NCBI RefSeq assembly: GCF_016862375.1
Contig: NZ_BOMV01000007.1
Span: forward strand, 186,001 to 250,000
DNA: 64,000 nt
Reading direction: 5' to 3'
From: Paractinoplanes rishiriensis
Lineage (GTDB): Bacteria > Actinomycetota > Actinomycetes > Mycobacteriales > Micromonosporaceae
Part shown: piece after piece, positions 52,437 through 64,000 of the stretch
How positions within the stretch are numbered: the stretch's first letter is position 1
How the letters are laid out: each line of letters opens with the position of its first letter
The notes under the pieces: model-generated
The model's input: the letters and a program-made list of their open reading frames with translations, nothing else
Told to the model about the DNA's origin: nothing
Databases searched by the model: none
Position numbers and translations under genes: made by a program

Positions 52437-53474
52437 TCAGGACAGCACAGGCACCGGGTCGGTTTCGTCGTCGAACCGGCCGATCACCTGTTCCAGCAGG
52501 TCTTCCAGTGCGACGAAGCCGACCCGCCGGTCCCCGTCGACAACCATGGCGAGGTGCGCCCGGCCGGCCCGCATCGCGGCCACGGCGTCCACCACGCGGT
52601 CGTCCGGGGCCAGGGTGAACACCGGGTCCATCAGGTCGGCCGCGGTGGCCGGGCGGCCGGCGGTGGTCGCGCGCAGCGCCTCGCGGACGTGCACGACGCC
52701 GGCCAGCGCACCGTCCGGGCCGGTCACGCCGAGGCGGGAACGGCCGCCGGTGATCGAGGCGAGCTCGATGTCCGCGGCGCCGGCCGTGCCGGGCACGGTG
52801 ACCAGGCCGGAGGCCGGGAACGCGACCTCGTGCACCCGCAGCGAGCCGAGGCCCAGCACGCTGCTGAGCAACTCGCTCTGCTCGGCCTCCAGCAGGCCCT
52901 CGGCCCGGGACCGGTCGAACAGCATCTGCATCTCGGCGGGGCTGTGCCGCTGCGCCAACTCGTCCGGCGGCTGCACCCGGAACGGCCGCAGCAGCAGGTT
53001 GGCCAGGGCGTTCAGCGACCGCAAGGCGGGACCGGCGACCCGGGTGAACGCCCGGAACGGCAGGGCCAGCAGGGTCGCCGACCGCTCCGGATGGGTGATC
53101 GCCCAGGACTTCGGCATCATCTCGCCGATCACCAGGTGCAGGAAGGTGACCACGGCCAGCGCGACCACGAAGGCGATCGCGTGGCCGGCCAGTCCGGGCA
53201 GGCCCAACCGGTGCAGGATCGGCTCGATCCCGTGCGCGATGGCCGGCTCGGCGAGGGCACCGAGGCCCAGCGAGCAGAGCGTGATGCCGAGTTGGGCGCC
53301 GGCCAGCATGACCGGCAGTTCCCGGGTGCCGGCGAGCGCGGCGGCGACGGCCCGGGCCGGGCGGTCGGCCAGTGCCAGTTCGAGCCGGTGCCGGCGGCTG
53401 GCGACCAGGGCGAACTCGGCCGCCACGAAGAACGCGTTCCCCACCAGCAGCAGTGCGGCGTACACGATCGTCAT
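52437..53474 (-). CDS. CNNM/CorC-family membrane protein (short form)
   Basis: 345 residues. The CNNM (DUF21) membrane domain covers ~1-165: MTIVYAALLLVGNAFFVAAEFALVASRR, GAQLGITLCSLGLGALAEP, and HLVIGEMMPKSWAITHPE. A CBS pair follows (VVHVREALRATTAGRPATAADLMDP, AHLAMVVDGDRRVGFVALEDLLEQVIG). The usual CorC_HlyC C-terminal domain is missing, unlike in the sister gene upstream. Its start overlaps that gene's stop by 4 bp. Family members are linked to Mg2+ export or homeostasis. Confidence 0.92.
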   Translation of the reverse strand: MTIVYAALLLVGNAFFVAAEFALVASRRHRLELALADRPARAVAAALAGTRELPVMLAGAQLGITLCSLGLGALAEPAIAHGIEPILHRLGLPGLAGHAIAFVVALAVVTFLHLVIGEMMPKSWAITHPERSATLLALPFRAFTRVAGPALRSLNALANLLLRPFRVQPPDELAQRHSPAEMQMLFDRSRAEGLLEAEQSELLSSVLGLGSLRVHEVAFPASGLVTVPGTAGAADIELASITGGRSRLGVTGPDGALAGVVHVREALRATTAGRPATAADLMDPVFTLAPDDRVVDAVAAMRAGRAHLAMVVDGDRRVGFVALEDLLEQVIGRFDDETDPVPVLS

Positions 53475-54757
53475 CGGGACAGCCTCACCGTGCGCGGCAC
53501 CCGCCGTTCGACGCTTTCCACCCGTACCGAAAGATTGTCGAGAGTGAGCGAATCGCCTGCCTCAGCCACCCGCCCCAGGCGCGCCAGCACGAGGCCGGAC
53601 ATGGTGTCGTAGGCGTGGCCGACCGGCAGGTCGACACCCGTCGCGTCGGTGATCTCGTCGAGCCGCCAGCGCCCGGGCACCAGCCACGAGCCGTCGTCCT
53701 GGCGGACCGGAGCGGGCTCGGGCGGATCGTCCTCGTCGCGGATCGGGCCGACCAGCTCCTCGGCGATGTCCTCCAGGGTCACGATGCCGGCGACACCGCC
53801 GAACTCGTCGACCACGCAGGCCAGCTGGCGGCGGCCGGTGCGCAGGCGTTCCAGCACCGCCGGCAGCCGCAGCGACGACGGCACCAGCAGCGGCGTGCTC
53901 ATCAGCGCGGCCACCGGCGTGACCGGGCGCAGGCGGGCCGGGACGGCGAGGACGTCGTTGATGCCGATCACGCCGACCACCTCGTCGACGGACTCCCCGC
54001 GTACCGGAAAACGAGAGTGACCGGAATCCAGCAGCGCAACCACCTCGGACGCGACGGCCGTGGCCGGTACGAACACCACGTGGACGCGCGGCACCATCAC
54101 CTCGGCCACGGTGCGGGCGCGGAAGTCGAGGCCCCGGTCGAGCAGGGCGGACAACTCGTCGTCGAGCTGACCGGACGAGCGGGCCGCCGCGATGATCTGC
54201 TCGAGATCCTCCGAGGTGGCGCCCTCGGGCAGTTCCCCGATCGGCTCGATGCCGAGGCGCCGCAGCAGGCCGGCGGCCGCCCCGTCGAACAGGCGGATGA
54301 CCGGGCCGAAGACGGCCAGATAGAGCAAAGTGGAACGGCTCAGGCGGGCGGCCACCGTCTCGGGGCGGGCGATCGCGAGGTTCTTGGGCGCCAGCTCGCC
54401 GAGCACCATCTGCACCACGGTCGCGATCACCAGCGCGAGCACGACCGACAGCGGCAGCGAGATCGCCGCCGGCACGCCGGCCACGCCGAGCAGGTCGGCC
54501 AGGCCCGCGCCGAGGAACGGTTCGGCGACGTAGCCGACCAGCAGGGCGGTGACGGTGATGCCGAGTTGGGCGCCGGAGAGGACGAACGACAATTGCTCGG
54601 TGACCTTGAGGGCGCGTTCGGCGGCCCGGTCACCCTGCTCGGCCTGCTGCCGGAGGCGGCCGCGATCGGCGGTGACATAGCCGAACTCCTGGGCCACGAA
54701 ATAGCCGGTGACGGCGGTGACCACGAGAACCAGCGCGAGACCCAGAACGATCAGCAT
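53471..54757 (-). CDS. CNNM/CorC-family membrane protein (full form)
   Basis: 428 residues from ATG 54757; ATG 54781 is possible, neither with a strong ribosome binding site. Four-helix CNNM domain first (GYFVAQEFGYVTADRGRLRQQAEQG, SGAQLGITVTALLVGYVAEPFLG, VVQMVLGELAPKNLAIARPE). Then two CBS motifs (VMVPRVHVVFVP, GHSRFPVRGESVDEVVGVIGINDVL; LACVVDEFGGVAGIVTLEDIAEELVG) and the C-terminal CorC_HlyC domain. The two genes overlap, so the products may form a heterodimer. Likely role: Mg2+ or related cation handling. Confidence 0.93.
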   Translation of the reverse strand: MLIVLGLALVLVVTAVTGYFVAQEFGYVTADRGRLRQQAEQGDRAAERALKVTEQLSFVLSGAQLGITVTALLVGYVAEPFLGAGLADLLGVAGVPAAISLPLSVVLALVIATVVQMVLGELAPKNLAIARPETVAARLSRSTLLYLAVFGPVIRLFDGAAAGLLRRLGIEPIGELPEGATSEDLEQIIAAARSSGQLDDELSALLDRGLDFRARTVAEVMVPRVHVVFVPATAVASEVVALLDSGHSRFPVRGESVDEVVGVIGINDVLAVPARLRPVTPVAALMSTPLLVPSSLRLPAVLERLRTGRRQLACVVDEFGGVAGIVTLEDIAEELVGPIRDEDDPPEPAPVRQDDGSWLVPGRWRLDEITDATGVDLPVGHAYDTMSGLVLARLGRVAEAGDSLTLDNLSVRVESVERRVPRTVRLSR

Positions 54758-54864
54758 GGCTGCGCGGGTCGGAAAACACATAGCCGGGCCGAGCCCGGCC
54801 TGGTACTGCCGATCATGGGACCAGACGGTAACAACGCCGCCTGTGTACTAGCTGTGAGCAACGG

Positions 54865-56718
54865 TCACGCGCGGTCGACGTAGAACGTGCTCAGCACCAT
54901 GTTGATCTTTGCCAGGTCACCGGTCCAGTCGATCTCGCGACTGGACCAGCTGATCGCGAAACCGCGCCCGTTGCTGGCGAGCCACCGGGTCCGCGCGTGC
55001 AGTTCGGTGCCGTCCGCCTCCTGATAGCGGTATTCCCAGTCGGCGGCCTTGTTGAGCAGCGGACGCGCCTCGATGGAAAGCTCCTGGTAGCCGCGCAGCG
55101 CACCCTCGCGCACCAGCCGCGCGGCCTCGGCCCGGCACGCGGCAACCGGATCGCCCGCGGGGTTGCGCCCGGTGTCGAGGCTGAGCACGCGGTCGCCGGC
55201 CCGGTCGCGGAAGCAGTACATGGTGCCGGCCTTCTGCACGCTCCAGCCGTCCGGCACCGCGATGTGCACGCCGGTGCCGTCGGCGAAGTAGGCCCAGCCG
55301 CGAGGCAGCGTCCAGCCCTGCACGCCCCGGGTCGCGTTGCGTTGCGGCAGGCGGGTGGCCGCGCTGGGCGCGGGTCCGGCGCAGCCGGCAGGCGAAAAGC
55401 TGACCAATTGAGGGGTACGCGGCGGGGCCGTCGACGGCGCAGCGGTAGCGGGCGGGTCGCCGCCGCGCTGCATGATGTAGCTCGCCACGATGCCGCCACC
55501 GCCCAGGAGGGCCGCTGCTACGGCTACCGCGGCAGCGATCAGGGTCGGGCGGGAGGGGGGTCGGGCGGCGCCTTGGCGGGAGGGACGGCGCCGGGTGGGA
55601 AGGATGGATCGGGAGCGGGCTTTCGCCGGGTCATCACGGGATATATCGGATTTGTCGCCCGGGTGGGAGTGGGAGCCTGATCCCGCGCGGGAGGCAGGTT
55701 TCCGGCTGGAGCCCGCGAGAGAGGCGGCGCCCGAACGGCGGTCGCGGTCGGCGCCGTCAGGGGTGGGCTCGGCGGTCGAGGGAGCTCCATCGCCTCCGCC
55801 GGACATGGCCGATTTGTCGCCCGGGACCACCGCGGGACCGGCAGGCGGCACCGGGACCGAAGCCACCACCGTCCCCCGCCGCGGCGACGGCACCCCACTC
55901 CCCGAAGCCGCCACCAGCCGCAGCCGCCGGTCCACCTCGCTGCCCGTCAGCCTCTTGTCCGGCTCGTGCCGCAGCAACCCGAGCAGCACCGGCGCCAGCG
56001 CCCCCGCCCGCTCCGGCGGATCCGGCGGCTCGGTGGCCAGCGCCATCAGCGTCGCCATCGCGGTGTCCCGGGCGTACGGCGACCGGCCCTCCACCGCCGT
56101 GTACAGCGTCGCCCCCAGCGACCACATGTCCGACTCGACCGTGGACGCGCCGTCCCGGGCCCGCTCCGGCGACACGTACTGCGGCGAGCCCACCACCAGG
56201 CCCGGACCCGTCACCGCGCCGTCGTCGACGAACGTCGCCAGGCCGAAATCCGTCAGCACCACCCGGCCGTCCGTGCCGATCAGGACGTTGTGCGGCTTCA
56301 CGTCGCGGTGCAGCACGCCGGCGCGGTGGGCGGCGGTCAGCGCGTCCAGCACCGCCAGGCCGATCCGGGCCGCGGCGGCCGGTGAGTACGGGCCGTCGTC
56401 GTTGATCACCTGGTGCAGGGAGCGGGACGGCACGTACTCCATCACGATCCACGGCAGATCCTCGGCGTGCACGACGTCGTAGACCCGGACCACGTGCGGA
56501 TGGTTGAGCCGGCCGGCGCTGCGGGCCTCACGCAGGGTGCGGTCGCGCAGCCGGGTCTGCTCCTCGTCGGTCATCCAGTCCGGCGGGACGAACTCCTTGA
56601 CCGCCACGTCGCGGTCGAGCATCTCGTCGCGGGACAGCCAGACCCGGCCCATGCCGCCGGACCCGACCGGTTCGATCAGGCGGTATCGGCCGGCGATGAG
56701 CATGCGTCTGACCGCCAT
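54865..56718 (-). CDS. Hanks-type Ser/Thr protein kinase with external domain
   Basis: 617 residues. Kinase domain ~10-280: glycine loop VGSGGMGRVW, K41 in VAVKE, HRDVKPHN with D139, TDFG with D157, and SPQYVSPERA activation segment. A ~120-residue basic, Ser/Pro-rich juxtamembrane region follows. One helix (PTLIAAAVAVAAALLGGGGIVASYIMQ) then leads to a ~200-residue extracellular domain with two Cys (AGCAGPAPS, MYCFRDRAGDRV) but no PASTA repeat. It probably senses an outside signal unrelated to muropeptides. Targets are unknown. Confidence 0.94.
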   Translation of the reverse strand: MAVRRMLIAGRYRLIEPVGSGGMGRVWLSRDEMLDRDVAVKEFVPPDWMTDEEQTRLRDRTLREARSAGRLNHPHVVRVYDVVHAEDLPWIVMEYVPSRSLHQVINDDGPYSPAAAARIGLAVLDALTAAHRAGVLHRDVKPHNVLIGTDGRVVLTDFGLATFVDDGAVTGPGLVVGSPQYVSPERARDGASTVESDMWSLGATLYTAVEGRSPYARDTAMATLMALATEPPDPPERAGALAPVLLGLLRHEPDKRLTGSEVDRRLRLVAASGSGVPSPRRGTVVASVPVPPAGPAVVPGDKSAMSGGGDGAPSTAEPTPDGADRDRRSGAASLAGSSRKPASRAGSGSHSHPGDKSDISRDDPAKARSRSILPTRRRPSRQGAARPPSRPTLIAAAVAVAAALLGGGGIVASYIMQRGGDPPATAAPSTAPPRTPQLVSFSPAGCAGPAPSAATRLPQRNATRGVQGWTLPRGWAYFADGTGVHIAVPDGWSVQKAGTMYCFRDRAGDRVLSLDTGRNPAGDPVAACRAEAARLVREGALRGYQELSIEARPLLNKAADWEYRYQEADGTELHARTRWLASNGRGFAISWSSREIDWTGDLAKINMVLSTFYVDRA

Positions 56719-56781
56719 CCCGCCCCCACGCGTCGACTCGTAGCAAGGATAGTCAAGCGGCCCTGCCCGGCGGAATGACGA

Positions 56782-57747
56782 TCACCCGGCCACCGCGTAG
56801 ACCACGAGGTTGTCCTTATATGACCGGAGGCGGTGATCGAAAACCCCGCCGCAGGTGATCAGCCGCAGCTGGCGGTCGGGCGTCGGCGCGTACACCTCAT
56901 CTGTGGGGAACTTGTTCTTGGGGTACCACGCCGTCCTGGTGACCGTGAAGCGCACCACTTTGCCGCCGCGAACCACCTCGATCCGGTCGCCCACGGTGAG
57001 CTCGCGGAGCCGGTAGAACACCGCCGGTCCGGCTTTCGAGTCGACGTGTCCGGCGAGGACGGCCGGTCCGACGTCGCCGGGTGCGGTGCCGCCCGCATAC
57101 CAGCCCGCGCGTTCGAATCTCCGCGGCGGCACCAACTCGCCGTCCTTGCCGAGCTCCAGCATCTCGAGCGGGCTGTTCAGGCCGATCGCCGGCACCCGCA
57201 CCTGGGTGGGCGGGCCGCTGGGTGCGGGCGCCACGCTGCCGAACGGATCGCCGGGCGGCCGTCCCGCGTTGCCGGCGCCCTGTTTGGCCTCGGCCACCGC
57301 GGGCGGGCCGGACGCCGCCCATCGACCGAGGTCAGGGTCTTGCGCGGCGTAGTCGGTGAGCGCCAGGTAGGTGGTGGCAACGACAAACGCGGCCAGGATG
57401 GCACTCGCGGCCGGCAGCGCGGCTCGCCGTGCGAGAGATTTCTTTTGCCGTACGCGACCAGGCGGCGCATCGACGGCAGTGGCGATCGCGGTTTTCGGCT
57501 CGCCCGGCACCGGCGGCCGCACCCCGGCCGTCTCGCGCTGGCGGCCCTCGAACACGGTCGTCGGCGGCGCGGCGGTCCGGAAGACCGAAGGTTTCGGCCG
57601 GGGCACCGACAGCGCGCCCGGCACCGGCGCCTTGCCCTGCGCGGCCGGCGTCGACTCGGGGCCGACCGTGGCGGTCCCGCGGGCGACCCCCCGGCGGCTG
57701 ATCAACCCGCTCCTGATCAACGCGCTGCCCTTCCGCTTGCCGGACAT
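56782..57747 (-). CDS. Class F sortase
   Basis: 321 residues. A ~105-residue basic, Pro-rich cytoplasmic N-terminus is followed by a membrane helix (LPAASAILAAFVVATTYLALTDYAA) and an external sortase domain. Catalytic H234 is in LAGHVDSKAG and nucleophile C299 in RLITCGGVFDH; the catalytic Arg is R306 or R308. Class F sortases attach proteins to peptidoglycan at LPXTG-like signals. It starts 4 bp after the end of the DUF4397 gene upstream, a likely substrate. Confidence 0.92.
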   Translation of the reverse strand: MSGKRKGSALIRSGLISRRGVARGTATVGPESTPAAQGKAPVPGALSVPRPKPSVFRTAAPPTTVFEGRQRETAGVRPPVPGEPKTAIATAVDAPPGRVRQKKSLARRAALPAASAILAAFVVATTYLALTDYAAQDPDLGRWAASGPPAVAEAKQGAGNAGRPPGDPFGSVAPAPSGPPTQVRVPAIGLNSPLEMLELGKDGELVPPRRFERAGWYAGGTAPGDVGPAVLAGHVDSKAGPAVFYRLRELTVGDRIEVVRGGKVVRFTVTRTAWYPKNKFPTDEVYAPTPDRQLRLITCGGVFDHRLRSYKDNLVVYAVAG

Positions 57748-57750
57748 CGC

Positions 57751-58599
57751 TCAGGCAGCCCGCAGCCGGCGACGGAGCACCACCACCAGGCCGGCCGTCA
57801 GCACGCCGGCCACACCGGCCAGCAGCAGCGCCATGGGCAGCGGCGAACCCGGCTGGGTGCCGCCGTCACCGGTGGCGATGCCGCCGAGTGGCACCGTGCC
57901 CTGCCGTTCCGCGTCCACGTGCAACTCCGGTTTCAGGCCGCCACCCTGGTCGTCGAGCACGACCAAAGAGTAGACGCTGCCGGCACCCATCGTGCAGGGC
58001 AGAACGCTGGTCCGGCCACCGCCGGTGGGCGTCACCCGGACGCTCCACTTGCCGGGGTTGACCTCGCGGTACTGGGTCGTGGTGGCGAACTCGACGCCGT
58101 CCGCGATCTTGTTGCCGTTGGCGCCGGCCACGTTGAGCACCGGCGCCTTGACCGAGGCCTGGATGATCCGCACCTTGGACTTGCCGGGGTCGGGCAGGCG
58201 CAGGTCGTCGTCGAGCACGCGCAGGCCCAGGTCGGCGAAGCGGCCCACGCCGGCCACCGTGTACGCCTTGCCGGTCTCGACCCCGACCGCGGTGGAGATC
58301 ACCGGCTGGGTGGTCGCGGGCGCGCCGGCCTTGCGCATCGCGACCTGGTAGTTGCCGCTCGGCAGGCGCAGGTAGGCGGACATGTCGCCGTACCCGACCG
58401 CCTTGAAGGTCTGTGGTGCGGACTTGCCGGACGTCGCCCGGAGATAGACGTCGACGGCCGGGGTGTCCGGCGAGAGATGGGCGAGCCGGACGTAGCCTTC
58501 GCCGGCCGCGCGGGCGGGGGACGCCAGGGCGACGGCCGCGAGCGCGGCGATCGCCACGGCGGCGCCGAGGCGCCGTACGGGTGATGCGCTGATGATCAC
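57751..58599 (-). CDS. Secreted DUF4397 protein, candidate sortase substrate
   Basis: 282 residues from GTG 58599, right after AAGGAGG. Signal peptide IISASPVRRLGAAVAIAALAAVALASPARAA. The mature part has two DUF4397 beta-sandwich halves (GYVRLAHLSPDTPAVDVYLRATSG; VRIIQASVKAPVLNVAGANG). The end is a hydrophobic helix (LLLAGVAGVLTAGLVVVL) followed by RRRLRAA, the usual cell-wall sorting layout, but the expected LPXTG is replaced by SPLPMA. It lies in an operon with the class F sortase. Confidence 0.88.
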   Translation of the reverse strand: MIISASPVRRLGAAVAIAALAAVALASPARAAGEGYVRLAHLSPDTPAVDVYLRATSGKSAPQTFKAVGYGDMSAYLRLPSGNYQVAMRKAGAPATTQPVISTAVGVETGKAYTVAGVGRFADLGLRVLDDDLRLPDPGKSKVRIIQASVKAPVLNVAGANGNKIADGVEFATTTQYREVNPGKWSVRVTPTGGGRTSVLPCTMGAGSVYSLVVLDDQGGGLKPELHVDAERQGTVPLGGIATGDGGTQPGSPLPMALLLAGVAGVLTAGLVVVLRRRLRAA

Positions 58600-58767
58600 G
58601 GTGCCTCCTTGCGGGACGGGGCCTCGAATTGGTGTCCATCTGTATATGCCTCCGTCACTCAACCGCACCATGGTCCGCCGTGCCAAGAAACTTCGCTGGT
58701 TGGTCGCCCCGCTGGTACCCACCTGACCGATAGACGGCTGTCTTTCCGGTACGCCCGTTCCGGATTT

Positions 58768-58790
58768 TTGTCGTACCCCCGAGGGAGGAT
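58768..58790 (+). promoter_or_regulatory. lhr: PafBC-class promoter candidate of lhr
   Basis: TTGTCGTAC (58768-58776), an 8-nt gap and GAGGAT (58785-58790) fit TTGTCRNNN-N8-TAnnnT except for the first base of the -10 element. The predicted start would coincide with the lhr GTG at 58797, i.e. a leaderless message; alternatively the GAGGGAGGA here serves as ribosome binding site. Confidence 0.5.
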
Positions 58791-58796
58791 GGGCTG

Positions 58797-63338
<4,542 letters not shown>

Positions 63339-63347
63339 CCCGAGCCC

Positions 63348-64000
63348 TCAGCGCAGGGGCGGGTTCAGGTGCAGGCCGGCGGTCAGCTCGCGATAGGCCG
63401 CGAGGACCGACTGGGTGTGCTCGGCCAGTTCGGCGGCCGCGTCCACCGGCTCGGCCGACAGGCCGGGCGGTGGGGCGGCCCGCAGGGAGTCCTCGGCGGC
63501 GCGGATGGCCCGGCGCATGTCCTGTTCCCGGATGAAGTTGCGGCCGGCCAGTTCGGTCCGGCGCAGGCTGGCCTCGCGACGGGCCAGGTCGGCGCCCACC
63601 TGGGAGAGGGCGGCCCGGGTGGCGTGCAGCTGGGCGGTCAGCTCGCGGGCGGTCTGGTCGGCGGCCGGCACGGCGGCGAAATCGGGGCGGCTCAGTTCGG
63701 TCAGCACGCCGGTCAGCTCCTGACGGCGGGACAGCGCGCCGGCGATCTCCCACAGCGCCTCGGCCAGCATGTCCTCGGCCTCGTTCGCGTCGATCAGGGC
63801 ACCCAGGGCGGGCCACGTCTCGCTCACCCGGTCGGCCACCGCGACGGCCTGCTGGAAGGACTGCCGTTCCGACTCGCCGGTGAGCAGGAACACGTCGGCA
63901 CGCCGGGTGCGGGGGCCGGCCCGGTCGAAGCGGCGGCGCAGCACCGGGGAGAGGTAGGACGCCGCGAAGAAGACCGCGCCGCCGACCGCGATGGCGGCCT
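63348..64000 (-). CDS. Membrane protein with coiled-coil region (5' truncated by window edge)
   Basis: The frame is open to the right end, where it reads AIAVGGAVFFAASYLSPVLRRRFDRAG, the end of a membrane helix followed by a basic stop. The visible ~200 cytoplasmic residues are mostly helical and charged (ERQSFQQAVAVADRVSETWPALGALIDANEAEDMLAEALWEIAGALSRRQ... RATRAALSQVGADLARREASLRRTELAGRNFIREQDM). I do not recognise the family. Its stop is 10 bp from the convergent lhr stop. Confidence 0.7.
   Translation of the reverse strand, partial: AAIAVGGAVFFAASYLSPVLRRRFDRAGPRTRRADVFLLTGESERQSFQQAVAVADRVSETWPALGALIDANEAEDMLAEALWEIAGALSRRQELTGVLTELSRPDFAAVPAADQTARELTAQLHATRAALSQVGADLARREASLRRTELAGRNFIREQDMRRAIRAAEDSLRAAPPPGLSAEPVDAAAELAEHTQSVLAAYRELTAGLHLNPPLR

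Overview
The window looks like a chromosomal core segment of a high-GC actinobacterium of the Micromonosporaceae, most like Actinoplanes. This is inferred from the very high GC, many GTG (and one TTG) starts with GGAGG-type ribosome binding sites, the DUF3046-recA-recX block, a class II ribonucleotide reductase with NrdR, a class F sortase, Hanks-type Ser/Thr kinase and DUF3618/holin-III genes. No search was run, so the genus is a guess. I found no tRNA, rRNA, CRISPR array, insertion sequence or prophage.

The left third (1-20 kb) is accessory and regulatory. It holds the end of a DtxR/IdeR-type regulator, a lipoprotein divergent from an HTH protein with a perfect 29-bp inverted repeat between them, an alpha/beta hydrolase, and a frameshifted MFS transporter. 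A secreted galactose oxidase with three discoidin domains and a GGDEF remnant follow. Next is a five-gene sugar operon (GH127 beta-L-arabinofuranosidase, a large secreted glycosidase, ABC binding protein and two permeases) divergent from a LacI regulator with two candidate operators. Then come a three-gene envelope/stress cluster, a GH13 glucosidase and a Gfo/Idh/MocA oxidoreductase.

The centre (20-48 kb) is the conserved actinobacterial housekeeping and DNA-damage block. Its order is nrdJ-nrdR, a LysM protein divergent from lexA, a beta-propeller membrane protein, hflX, malic enzyme, GDPD-dapF-miaA, a DUF349 protein, miaB, a gluABCD-type amino-acid importer, an orphan histidine kinase, rny, a proline-rich membrane protein, recX-recA-DUF3046 and a UdgX-type uracil-DNA glycosylase. 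SOS boxes can be read at lexA, the LysM gene and recA. A second promoter type resembling the RecA-independent (PafBC-class) promoter can be read at recA, lexA and lhr.

The right end (48-64 kb) has a MocR regulator divergent from a PNPOx-like/GNAT fusion with a palindrome between them, a Spo0M-like protein, a tandem pair of CNNM/CorC membrane proteins, a Ser/Thr kinase, a class F sortase with a DUF4397 wall protein, the giant helicase lhr and a membrane protein cut by the window edge.

Nothing here is a clearly new defence or mobile system. The most interesting items are the dual SOS/PafBC-like promoter set, the galactose oxidase with its full copper and radical site, the palindrome-controlled HTH/lipoprotein/hydrolase unit, the arabinoside operon with an unassigned glycosidase, and the UdgX gene close to recA.
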